Both the position numbers and the translations under genes were made by a program. Shown here piece after piece: positions 35,042-42,555 of a stretch of 64,000 bases of DNA (position 1 is its first letter; each line of letters opens with the position of its first letter). Location of the stretch: contig NZ_OY781882.1 of NCBI RefSeq assembly GCF_963677125.1, positions 2,364,501 to 2,428,500 on the forward strand, written 5' to 3'. The notes below the pieces were generated by a model. The model was not told the DNA's origin. It did not search any database and worked only from the letters and a program-made list of their open reading frames with translations. The DNA is from an uncultured Desulfobacter sp. GTDB taxonomy: Bacteria; Desulfobacterota; Desulfobacteria; Desulfobacterales; Desulfobacteraceae.

Positions 35042-35461
35042 GTGGAAAGAACTTTATCCATTATCAAGCCTGATGGTGTAGAAAAAAACGTCATCGGCGA
35101 AGTTATCAAACGCTTTGAAACCAACGGCATCAAAATTGCGGCTATGAAAATGATCCATCTGAGCAAACCCCAGGCCCAGGGGTTCTATGCGGTTCACAAG
35201 GAACGTCCGTTTTTCGACAGCCTGACTGATTTCATGACATCGGGCCCCATTGTTGTCATGGTATTGGAAGGCGAAGATGTTATCGCAAAAAATAGAAAAC
35301 TGATGGGTGCCACAAATTTCAAAGAAGCAGAAGAAGGCACCATCCGCAAAGAATATGCCACAGACATTGAAAAAAACGTTGTCCATGGCTCCGATGCCCC
35401 GGAAACTGCTGCTTTTGAAATTGGATATTTTTTCAATGACCTGGAGCTGCACGCCCGATAG
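35042..35461 (+). CDS. ndk: Nucleoside diphosphate kinase
   Basis: A 139-residue enzyme that balances NTP pools by phosphohistidine transfer. The catalytic His115 is in NVVHGSDAPE. TLSIIKPDGVEKN opens the chain, and HKERPFF and IVVMVLEGEDVI follow. The start is GTG at 35042, after AAAGGGG. Length is normal. Monocistronic and divergent from coaE. Confidence 0.98.
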   Translation: MERTLSIIKPDGVEKNVIGEVIKRFETNGIKIAAMKMIHLSKPQAQGFYAVHKERPFFDSLTDFMTSGPIVVMVLEGEDVIAKNRKLMGATNFKEAEEGTIRKEYATDIEKNVVHGSDAPETAAFEIGYFFNDLELHAR

Positions 35462-35477
35462 CACCGTTCGAAAACGT

Positions 35478-35508
35478 CATTCCCGGCCGCCCATTGACGC
35501 CGGGAATG
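35478..35508. terminator. Hairpin between convergent ndk and larE
   Basis: A perfect 10-bp stem CATTCCCGGC / GCCGGGAATG with an 11-base loop, followed by only a mixed A/T tail on either strand. It is probably a shared, weak terminator. Confidence 0.5.
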
Positions 35509-35522
35509 ATCCATATTTATTG

Positions 35523-36350
35523 CTACACGCCGGACGCAGGGACATAACCCTCCAAATCAAGAGAGACGAAATGAAATCCCGCACGTTTAAGCGTTCGTAC
35601 TATTTCCTGCCTTATATTCGCTTCCACAAGGCGTTGTAACTCACAAGGCTCTGCTTCAATTCGGGCTGTAGTCCCATGGCACCGAACCCGAACCTGGTCA
35701 AACCCCAACATATGAAGGCACGTTTCTGCCAACTCCACCTTTACAAGTTTTTCTTTGGTAATGATTTCTCCTGTGGGTATACGGGTGGCCAGGCAGGATT
35801 GGGCAGGCAAATTCCAGGTCTCAAGCCCCAATATTTTTGAAAATGCACGGATTTTCGGTTTTGAAAACCCCGCTTCCACCAAAGGAGCCTTAAACCCCAG
35901 CTCCCGGGCCGCATCCATGCCAGGTCGAACTTCCTTTAAATCGTCCACATTTGCGCCGTGCCAAAAAGTATGAATCCCGTGTTTTTTTGCCACCGCCATA
36001 ACTTTGGAGAATAAAGACAATTTACAAAAATAACAGCGCCTGTCGGTATTTTGAGCAACCCGGGTCTCCTCCAGAATGTTTGAGGAAACAAAAATGGGGG
36101 TTATTCTCAAACATTGCCCCAAACGAGTCACCCTATCTTTTTCTGTCGCTGTAAAAAAATCAGAAATAATAGCGACAGGCAACACTGATTTAACCCCAGC
36201 AATCAATGCCGCCGCAAGCAGAAATGCTGAATCGGCACCACCCGAAAATGCAATCGCCACCCCAGAAGTACCTCTTAACAAATCAATAAGATGGGAAAAT
36301 TCTTTGTTTTTAACTGCCAACCCTTTTCCTAAATCTCTCCAATTAGCCAT
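35523..36350 (-). CDS. larE: LarE-type sulfur transferase (PP-loop ATPase)
   Basis: A 275-residue enzyme of the LarE family, which adds sulfur to a pyridine dinucleotide on the way to the nickel-pincer cofactor of lactate racemase. The PP-loop SGGADS is at 36-41. The conserved sulfur-site Cys186 is in AQSCLATR. Cys106 and Cys109 form an added CxxC (RRCYFCK), the three-cysteine pattern reported for LarE proteins that carry a 4Fe-4S cluster rather than sacrificing their own Cys; this assignment is by pattern only. No larB, larC or larA is in the window, so a different thiolated product is possible. It has no partner gene; tRNA-Gln lies about 200 bp upstream. Confidence 0.88.
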   Translation of the reverse strand: MANWRDLGKGLAVKNKEFSHLIDLLRGTSGVAIAFSGGADSAFLLAAALIAGVKSVLPVAIISDFFTATEKDRVTRLGQCLRITPIFVSSNILEETRVAQNTDRRCYFCKLSLFSKVMAVAKKHGIHTFWHGANVDDLKEVRPGMDAARELGFKAPLVEAGFSKPKIRAFSKILGLETWNLPAQSCLATRIPTGEIITKEKLVKVELAETCLHMLGFDQVRVRCHGTTARIEAEPCELQRLVEANIRQEIVRTLKRAGFHFVSLDLEGYVPASGV

Positions 36351-36494
36351 ATTGTTGTTCTTAAACTTTAATTAGTTAAAAAATTTGTTCTTAAGTCAGC
36401 ACATTAGACTCAGATAGCCCCTCATTTTTTCATATAAATTGACCAAAGTGAAAACAATAGCCCAATTCAATCTTAACTTTCAACGAATATTTTC

Positions 36495-36524
36495 TTGACT
36501 TCGATCATATCTTTAGTGTATATA
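36495..36524 (+). promoter_or_regulatory. Promoter of tRNA-Gln
   Basis: TTGACT (36495-36500), 18 bases, TATATA (36519-36524), 20 bases before the tRNA. Confidence 0.7.
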
Positions 36525-36544
36525 CCCTGACGTTGTTCATCTGC

Positions 36545-36618
36545 TGGCTGATCGTCCAACGGCAGGACTACGGACTCTGACTCCGTCAATCTAGGTTCGA
36601 ATCCTAGTCAGCCAGCCA
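36545..36618 (+). tRNA. tRNA-Gln (anticodon CUG)
   Basis: A 74-nt tRNA. Acceptor TGGCTGA (36545-36551) pairs with TCAGCCA (36608-36614), then discriminator G and an encoded CCA. The anticodon loop CTCTGAC gives CTG, reading CAG. The U1-A72 pair is typical of tRNA-Gln. Confidence 0.96.
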
Positions 36619-37040
36619 CTGAATATAGAGGCTTTTAAGATTTTTCTTGAAAGCCTTTTTTGCGTCCTGGTTATTTTATTCCAGGCAGGCACTGTGTTCC
36701 CTTCCCTTTGTCCTTGTTTAAGCAGATACTTGTCATGGATCAGATCTGCCAGCCGCTTCTTGATTTTGTTTCGGTTAGCCTTGGAGATAGAGGCGATCTC
36801 AGAATCAGATAATTCGTCGTAGTCCTTTACTATTTCAAGACTCTGTAAAGAGAGCTTGGGCGGTGTTGCAAAAACATACACCTTTTCAAGTTCACACGAC
36901 AATACTTCTTTTTGGGCACCCAAAGCGTTTAGGCACATGACACACTGACTATACAGTTTATTGATCAGTTCACGAAATCCCTGGCTTATCTGAGTAGATG
37001 GTTTCCCTGTTCGCTGGAAATACCATCTGGCTTCACTCAC
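36591..37040 (-). CDS. Hypothetical protein with C-terminal winged-helix motif, overlapping tRNA-Gln
   Basis: A 149-residue open frame, start MSEARWYFQRTGKP. Residues about 78-112 (ELSDSEIASISKANRNKIKK, then RLADLIHDKYLLKQGQ) read as a winged-helix/HTH like those at the end of Fic proteins or in plasmid regulators. The last residues are antisense to the 3' end and terminator of tRNA-Gln, so the original C-terminus was probably lost or replaced. There is no clear ribosome-binding site. It may be a remnant of an element that inserted at this tRNA. Function unknown; it could be a pseudogene. Confidence 0.45.
   Translation of the reverse strand: MSEARWYFQRTGKPSTQISQGFRELINKLYSQCVMCLNALGAQKEVLSCELEKVYVFATPPKLSLQSLEIVKDYDELSDSEIASISKANRNKIKKRLADLIHDKYLLKQGQREGNTVPAWNKITRTQKRLSRKILKASIFSGWLTRIRT
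36629..36661 (+). terminator. Intrinsic terminator of tRNA-Gln
   Basis: AGGCTTT (36629-36635) pairs with AAAGCCT (36650-36656), followed by a T-run (36655-36661), 11 bases after the tRNA. Confidence 0.75.
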
Positions 37041-37132
37041 CTTTTTGCTATTATGGCCGTTAGAGACTCCAATGACAGAACCTGCATCCCTCCTGTGCGA
37101 CTTTTTTTGATGTCAAAGCAGTTTCAGGGCAC

Positions 37133-37171
37133 TTGTTTATAGAGCGATATTTGTTTATATAATGAACAAAT
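37133..37171 (+). promoter_or_regulatory. Promoter and inverted repeat before the YrbL-like gene
   Basis: TTGTTT (37133-37138), 17 bases, TATATA (37156-37161). An inverted repeat ATTTGTT (37149-37155) and AACAAAT (37165-37171) brackets the -10 box, as an operator would. The gene starts at 37200. Confidence 0.55.
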
Positions 37172-37199
37172 TTAATTTATATACGAAAGCAAATCAACC

Positions 37200-37811
37200 G
37201 TGATAAACATCCAGCCATCTGATTTAATTGGAACCGGCGTACACCGAAAGTGCTATATTCATCCGGAAAACGCTGATCAATGTATCAAAATTGTTTACAG
37301 AGGTGGGCAGGCCGAAACCATTCGGGAACAAAAATATTATCGATATTTATCCCAAAAAGGTATTTCCTGGGAAATGTTGGCTCAATTTCATGGTAACATT
37401 GAAACAAATTTTGGAGCAGGTGCTGTTTTTGATCTCGTAAGAGATTATGACAGCAGTATTTCTAAAACACTCGATACATATTTTAACCTAACCGATGAGA
37501 CAAGCGTATCGTATTCAAATGTGATCCAATGCCTTTATGAACTTAAGCATTACCTTTTAGAATACAATATAATAACAATGGCGTTCAAACCCAAAAACAT
37601 CCTCTATAAACGCTTGAGTCAGACAACAGGTAGATGTGTGATCATCGATAATATCGGCAACTCGGATTTCATACCCATTTGTACGTACAATAAATTTCTC
37701 GGGAATAAAAAAATTCTTAGGAAATGGGAGCGGTTTGAAAAGGCTTTATCTAAAGAGTACCTCAACAATGCCAACCTAAAACATATCCTTTTGCAGCTGC
37801 GACAAGCTTAA
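37200..37811 (+). CDS. YrbL-like kinase-fold protein
   Basis: A 203-residue protein like YrbL (PF10707), a PhoP-regulated protein-kinase-like family in enterics. Visible are the glycine-rich start LIGTGVHRKCYIHPENADQCIK (split by the beta2 Lys region), GAVFDLVRDYDSSISKTLD and a degenerate catalytic loop MAFKPKNILYKR followed by CVIIDNIGNSDF. The HRD-type Asp is replaced by Lys-Pro-Lys, but the N-I-L and the later D-N-I-G (DFG-like) are kept. The start is GTG with a weak ribosome-binding site. It opens the LPS locus, 8 bp before the acyltransferase gene. Substrate unknown. Confidence 0.8.
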   Translation: MINIQPSDLIGTGVHRKCYIHPENADQCIKIVYRGGQAETIREQKYYRYLSQKGISWEMLAQFHGNIETNFGAGAVFDLVRDYDSSISKTLDTYFNLTDETSVSYSNVIQCLYELKHYLLEYNIITMAFKPKNILYKRLSQTTGRCVIIDNIGNSDFIPICTYNKFLGNKKILRKWERFEKALSKEYLNNANLKHILLQLRQA

Positions 37812-37819
37812 AAATTAAT

Positions 37820-38734
37820 ATGAAACTTATAAGCGATGACCATATTTACAGGCTGCTGAAGCTTCTGACATATGCGTTGAGCAGACTGCCGGTTTGGTTT
37901 GCCGATTTTTGTTCAAATCTTTTGGGTCTGCTTTGGTTCAAGATTGACAAACGCCACCGGACGGTTACCCTGGAAAATCTAACTCACTGCTTTGGCAATC
38001 AAATGGGGCCTAAACAGATCGAAATTATGGGTAAACAAGTATTTAAAAATATAGCTGCCATAATTTTTGAAGTGGCCTGGAGTCAAAAATTTTCCAAAGA
38101 AGCCTTGTTATCTCATTTTACAATTAAGGGACTTGAACATATCCGTGCAGCCCATGCCAAGGGAAAAGGCGTCCTCGTATTAACCTGCCATATGGGCAAT
38201 TTTGAAATGCTGACACCGGCCATTTACGAGACCGGTCTCAAAGGATATGTTATTTATAGAGCCCTTGATTTTAAACCTCTGGATCGTCTGCTCCAAAAAC
38301 TTCGCCGACGGTTCGGGGTAACGGTCATCCCAACAAGAGGGGCTTTTAAGCAAATTGAGGCGGCATTGGCTCAGGGCGGCATCGTGGGGACACTTCTGGA
38401 CACAAATGTCAGCTGGCACAAGGGCGTTTTTGTGAATTTTTTTGGTCGGCCGGCCTGTACCAACCAGGGACTTGCGATACTGGCATTAAAAAGCAAAGCC
38501 CCGGTGCTCCCCGCGTATACGGCTCGCAAAGATAGAAGCTTCACCATCGAATTTTTACCGGAAATTCCAACGGTGGAAACGGATGACCCAATCAAAAATC
38601 TTGAGATCAATACTGAGAATTACAGTAATATTATTGAATCCATGGTCAGGGAATATCCAGACCAGTATTTCTGGGTTCATAACCGGTGGAAAACAAAAAA
38701 TTTCTGCCATTGGCCCAGGGATAAGAAGAAATGA
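37820..38734 (+). CDS. LpxL/HtrB-type lipid A acyltransferase
   Basis: A 304-residue inner membrane acyltransferase that adds a secondary acyl chain to lipid A. The N-terminal hydrophobic helix (about 12-40) is followed by the catalytic HX4E motif His124-Glu129 in LTCHMGNFE, then a VIPTRGAFKQIEAALAQGG segment and the late WVHNRWKT motif of this family. Whether it acts as LpxL or LpxM cannot be told. It overlaps waaF by 4 bases. Confidence 0.93.
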   Translation: MKLISDDHIYRLLKLLTYALSRLPVWFADFCSNLLGLLWFKIDKRHRTVTLENLTHCFGNQMGPKQIEIMGKQVFKNIAAIIFEVAWSQKFSKEALLSHFTIKGLEHIRAAHAKGKGVLVLTCHMGNFEMLTPAIYETGLKGYVIYRALDFKPLDRLLQKLRRRFGVTVIPTRGAFKQIEAALAQGGIVGTLLDTNVSWHKGVFVNFFGRPACTNQGLAILALKSKAPVLPAYTARKDRSFTIEFLPEIPTVETDDPIKNLEINTENYSNIIESMVREYPDQYFWVHNRWKTKNFCHWPRDKKK

Positions 38735-39792
38735 CAAAATTTAAAGTTAGAGAATCAAATCCGTCCCGAATACTGATACGGGGAGCAAACTGGGTTGGCG
38801 ATGCAATCATGACCACCCCCGTGATAAGAGCTGTCAGGAAAAACTTTCCGAAAGCTGAAATTTTTATACTTGTAAAACCATGGGTTGCACCGGTTTTTCA
38901 CAACAATCCTTTTGTCGATAAGGTACTGATCTATGAAGACAAAGGCCGCCACAAGAAGGGCTGGGGTACAATACGCCTTGCAAAGGATTTGCGACAGTAT
39001 CATTTCGACCTTACGGTATTAATGCAAAATGCGTTTGAGGCTGCTTTGATCACTTTCCTTGGGGGAATTGCCGAGCGGCTGGGATATGATACCGACGCAA
39101 GGGGGGTACTGCTGAACCGGTGTATTAAACTTGATCCTAAACTTAAACGGGTCCATCTGATTGATTATTATCGGGGAATCCTTAGAGGCGGGGGATTGCA
39201 CGACGATGGCGGCACCCTTGATCTCTTTATCAGTGACGGCGAAAAAAGGGAAGCCGAAAAAACACTTCAGGAAAATGGTATTGATACGTCAAAACCTGTG
39301 ATTGCCATTAATCCAGGCGCCACCGGGGGAACGGCAAAACGGTGGTTTCCAGATCGTTTTGCCGAACTTTCTGCAAAGCTTGCCCAACATTTTAGTGTAA
39401 AAGTATTAATATTCGGGGGGCCCGGCGATAATGCCCTTGGAGATGAAATTTCTGGATTATCCGGCAATGCTTGTGTGAATCTTGCGGGAAAAACAAACCT
39501 TTCCCAGGCCTTTGCCCTGATTGACCAATGTTCGCTTTTTATCACCAACGATTCAGGTTTGATGCATGCCGCAGCGGCCCTTGGCATAAACCAGGTCGCC
39601 ATCATCGGGTCCACCAACCATATTACAACACCGCCATCTAATCCCAACAGCCGTATCGTCAGGGTGCCCGTTCACTGCAGTCCCTGCATGAAACCTGTGT
39701 GCCGGTACGACCATCATCAATGTATGGAGAGTATTTCCGTTGATATGGTTTTCAACGAGGCTGTTACCTTGATGGAGCGTCCAAACCCATGA
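38731..39792 (+). CDS. waaF: ADP-heptose:LPS heptosyltransferase II
   Basis: A 353-residue GT9 enzyme adding the second heptose to the inner core on the cytoplasmic face. Family segments: RILIRGANWVGDAIMTTPVI, INPGATGGTAKRWFPDRFAEL, LIFGGPGDN, FITNDSGLMHAAAALG and SVDMVFNEAV near the end. VHCSPCMKPVC is the typical C-terminal cysteine segment. It overlaps its neighbours by 4 bases on both sides. Confidence 0.95.
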   Translation: MTKFKVRESNPSRILIRGANWVGDAIMTTPVIRAVRKNFPKAEIFILVKPWVAPVFHNNPFVDKVLIYEDKGRHKKGWGTIRLAKDLRQYHFDLTVLMQNAFEAALITFLGGIAERLGYDTDARGVLLNRCIKLDPKLKRVHLIDYYRGILRGGGLHDDGGTLDLFISDGEKREAEKTLQENGIDTSKPVIAINPGATGGTAKRWFPDRFAELSAKLAQHFSVKVLIFGGPGDNALGDEISGLSGNACVNLAGKTNLSQAFALIDQCSLFITNDSGLMHAAAALGINQVAIIGSTNHITTPPSNPNSRIVRVPVHCSPCMKPVCRYDHHQCMESISVDMVFNEAVTLMERPNP

Positions 39793-40841
39793 ACATCCTG
39801 ATCGTTAAAATGAGTGCCATAGGCGACGTCATTCACACCCTACCCGCATTGAATGCTCTCAGATCTCATTTCCCGGATGCCCGTATCACCTGGCTTGTGG
39901 AAGAGGCTGCAGCAGATCTTGTTGTCGGACACCCGTCTGTTGACAATGTAATTGTCTCAAAGCGCAAGCGATGGATAAAGGCCCTTTTTTCTTCTTCTTT
40001 CCCACGAGCTTTGGTTAAAATCTTATCATTTATCCGTGCGCTCAGGGAAACTGAATATGACATGGTCATTGATTTTCAGGGTTTACTGAAAAGCGGTGTT
40101 ATGGTCATGCTTGCAAAGGGGAAGAAAAAGATCGGATTTAATAAGGGTATGGAACATGCCGAATGCAGTCATCTGTTCTATAATCATCGAATTGCGCCGG
40201 TGAGTATGGAGATCCATGCCCTCAAAAGAGGTTTGATGATGATAGAATCTCTCGGCGTCAAGGCGGATAAGGTTGAATACAAATTGCCGGTTACACCTGG
40301 AGATCGGGGTGCAGTTCTTGCGCTGCTTCAAAAAAATGGCATCACCGCCGAAGAAAAAATCATCTGTATCAATCCCCAGGCGACCTGGGAAACCAAATTG
40401 TGGGACAATAAAAAATTTGCAGATTTAAGCGACCGGATACAAGAACGATACGGCGCCCGGATTGTGTTCACCGGTGGGCCTGAGGACAGGCCAGTCATTG
40501 ACACCATTATATCCATGACAAATAAAGCCGGTATCAATCTGGCCGGTTTGACCACACTGAAAATGCTGGCCGCCCTGTATGAACAGGCAGAGGTTCTTGT
40601 CACCACAGATACCGGCCCCATGCATCTTGGGGCTGCGGCCGGGACACGTGTGGTTGCCATTTTCGGATCTACCGCGCCGTGGCGAACCGGGCCGTATGGT
40701 TCAAATCATGTGGTGGTTCGGTCAGGCGAAAGATGCTCTCCCTGCTTCAAAAGAAAATGTGAGCATAGGACATGCATGCGTGACATATCCGTGGATCAAG
40801 TCATGTCTGCAGTAGATAAACAGATGGGGCTGAAGCTATGA
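39789..40841 (+). CDS. waaC: ADP-heptose:LPS heptosyltransferase I
   Basis: A 350-residue GT9 enzyme that adds the first heptose to Kdo-lipid A. Visible are ILIVKMSAIGDVIHTLPAL, VIDFQGLLKSGVM, IGFNKGMEHAE, INPQATWETKLWDNKKFADL, VFTGGPEDRPV and TTDTGPMHLGAAAG. The DFQGLLKS segment is typical of WaaC rather than WaaF. It overlaps the GT2 gene by 4 bases. Confidence 0.93.
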   Translation: MNILIVKMSAIGDVIHTLPALNALRSHFPDARITWLVEEAAADLVVGHPSVDNVIVSKRKRWIKALFSSSFPRALVKILSFIRALRETEYDMVIDFQGLLKSGVMVMLAKGKKKIGFNKGMEHAECSHLFYNHRIAPVSMEIHALKRGLMMIESLGVKADKVEYKLPVTPGDRGAVLALLQKNGITAEEKIICINPQATWETKLWDNKKFADLSDRIQERYGARIVFTGGPEDRPVIDTIISMTNKAGINLAGLTTLKMLAALYEQAEVLVTTDTGPMHLGAAAGTRVVAIFGSTAPWRTGPYGSNHVVVRSGERCSPCFKRKCEHRTCMRDISVDQVMSAVDKQMGLKL

Positions 40842-41647
40842 ACATATCCGTCATTGTCACCACCTATAACCGGCCGGACAGTTTAAAAAAAGTGCTTGAA
40901 GGCCTGTTGTATCAAACCGTATTGCCTTTGGAAATCATTGTTGCAGACGACGGTTCAACAGTAGAGACCTCACATATTGTCGAGCAAATGGCCGTATCAT
41001 CCCCGGATTGCCCGATACATCATGTCCGGCATGAGGACCTCGGATTTAGGGCGGCTGAGATAAGAAATAAGGCGATCTTGAAATCTTCGGGCGACTATAT
41101 CATATCCCTTGACGGAGATTGTATTCCTGATCGGCATTTTATTCAGGATCACCGCCACCTTGCCAAACCCGGATATTTTTTTCAAGGCAAACGGGTTCTT
41201 GTGGAAAAGGCGCTCCAAGAGGCGTTTAATTTCTCTCATACACAAAAAATATTATGGCTTATTGCCAACGCCCTTAAAGGACAGATCTCCAATGCCCATC
41301 ATCTGGTTAGGCTCCCTTTTGTACCGGTAGTGACAACCACTAAAATGTCAGGTATCCGTAGTTGTAATATGGGTTTTTTTAAAAAAGATCTTTTTATCGT
41401 CAATGGATTTAACCAGGCGTTTCAGGGATGGGGCCGGGAAGACTCTGAACTTGCAGTTAGACTTTATAACTATGGGTTAAAGCGCAGAGAACATCCGTTT
41501 ATGGCGGTTTGCTTTCATCTCTGGCACCAAGAAAATGATCGGACCAACATAGAAAAAAACGATCAGCTTTTAAAAGAAGTCATGGACGCTGGACGTTATC
41601 GGTGTGCCGACGGCCTTGTGGATGATGGCGTTGAGGAAAAAAAATAA
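40838..41647 (+). CDS. Family 2 glycosyltransferase (LPS core)
   Basis: A 269-residue GT-A glycosyltransferase. The nucleotide-sugar region is VIVTTYNRPDSLKKVLEGL and VADDGST. The DxD-type metal motif is LDGDCIPD, and the late FQGWGREDSELAVRL is the Glyco_transf_7C-like acceptor/metal segment seen in chondroitin-synthase-like enzymes. No membrane segments. Sugar and acceptor unknown; the position suggests the core. It converges with the gene at 41650, with only 2 bp between stops. Confidence 0.9.
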   Translation: MNISVIVTTYNRPDSLKKVLEGLLYQTVLPLEIIVADDGSTVETSHIVEQMAVSSPDCPIHHVRHEDLGFRAAEIRNKAILKSSGDYIISLDGDCIPDRHFIQDHRHLAKPGYFFQGKRVLVEKALQEAFNFSHTQKILWLIANALKGQISNAHHLVRLPFVPVVTTTKMSGIRSCNMGFFKKDLFIVNGFNQAFQGWGREDSELAVRLYNYGLKRREHPFMAVCFHLWHQENDRTNIEKNDQLLKEVMDAGRYRCADGLVDDGVEEKK

Positions 41648-41649
41648 TA

Positions 41650-42549
41650 TTAAAATTTTTGAGTCCCCATCAATCCAAGTTTTCTTTGTTGTTCCCTTAA
41701 AAATTTCTTGAATCTTGCCAGATCGTTTTTTTTCTTTTTTCTAATATCGGTCCAGTTGGACTGTATCAGGACGCCCATATGTGTTTTGGCAATACTAAAC
41801 TCAGATTCACCCTGTCTCTGGGCTTCAAAAAATTGTTCTGCATAATGAAATATTTTGAAAAATGGTTCGGTAGGGGCAAATTTGTAGTTGCCGGATGCCA
41901 GGAGGAATTCACCATAAAGCTGCATTTCACAGGGGTATGTATAAAGCAGTTCATAGATGGTCATTGCCTTTGGTTTCAAAAAATCAGTAGCCAGGCCCTC
42001 AAGAACGGCACTGCTCCAAACAAGGGGCGGATCACCAAAGTAGAATGCGTCTCCTTTTCTTCCAAATAACTGCTGTATTTTTTCAATACGATTATCTAAT
42101 TTTTCAGCTATCCTGGGATCATGTTTTTCTGAAAAAGCTCTTAGGTCCTTAGCGTTATGCATCACAAGCAAAGGGGTGTCTTGGTCCTGGAAAAAATCTT
42201 TTGTATAAAACGGCCTTAAAAAATAAGCGTCCGAATCAATCCACAGATAATGCGCGCATTTTTTTAACCGCCAGAATTCAAGCTTGACAAGCTGTTGCAT
42301 CAAATACTTTGGAAAAAGCCTGGGAATCGGCCCATACGCTTTAATGCAATTGTCTATTATCTCCTCGTCGGTTAAAAAATGACAGGGTAAATCGTTGAAC
42401 TGATCCTTGAATAAATCCAGTTCTTGTGGCGGCACACTGATGTAAAGGGGGATGGCGTCACGGTTAAATCTCTGAACGCTTTGCGCCATTCGCTTTGCTC
42501 TGAGCAAATCTTTTGAGTAGGATTTGCAAAATAATGCGATTTTTTCCAT
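41650..42549 (-). CDS. DUF6492-like putative glycosyltransferase
   Basis: A 299-residue cytosolic protein. ALFCKSYSKDLLRAKRMAQSV opens a GT-A-like fold. HYLWIDSDAYFLRPF holds a DxD-like motif (near residue 105), and YFGDPPLVWSSAVLEGL is a likely acceptor loop. This matches the DUF6492 pattern of predicted glycosyltransferases; the specific reaction is not known. A basic tail (KKKKNDLARFKKFLREQQRK) may hold it at the membrane. It ends 6 bp after the GT4 gene upstream, so they are co-transcribed. Confidence 0.75.
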   Translation of the reverse strand: MEKIALFCKSYSKDLLRAKRMAQSVQRFNRDAIPLYISVPPQELDLFKDQFNDLPCHFLTDEEIIDNCIKAYGPIPRLFPKYLMQQLVKLEFWRLKKCAHYLWIDSDAYFLRPFYTKDFFQDQDTPLLVMHNAKDLRAFSEKHDPRIAEKLDNRIEKIQQLFGRKGDAFYFGDPPLVWSSAVLEGLATDFLKPKAMTIYELLYTYPCEMQLYGEFLLASGNYKFAPTEPFFKIFHYAEQFFEAQRQGESEFSIAKTHMGVLIQSNWTDIRKKKKNDLARFKKFLREQQRKLGLMGTQKF

Positions 42550-42555
42550 AAAATA

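Noticed and set aside
35478..35508. Hairpin as a repeat-family member
   Set aside because: The stem sequence CATTCCCGGC is unrelated to the family termini; better seen as a weak shared terminator.
36351..36494. CRISPR or riboswitch in the larE-tRNA-Gln gap
   Set aside because: No repeats or conserved riboswitch elements seen; only AT-rich sequence with the tRNA promoter at its end.
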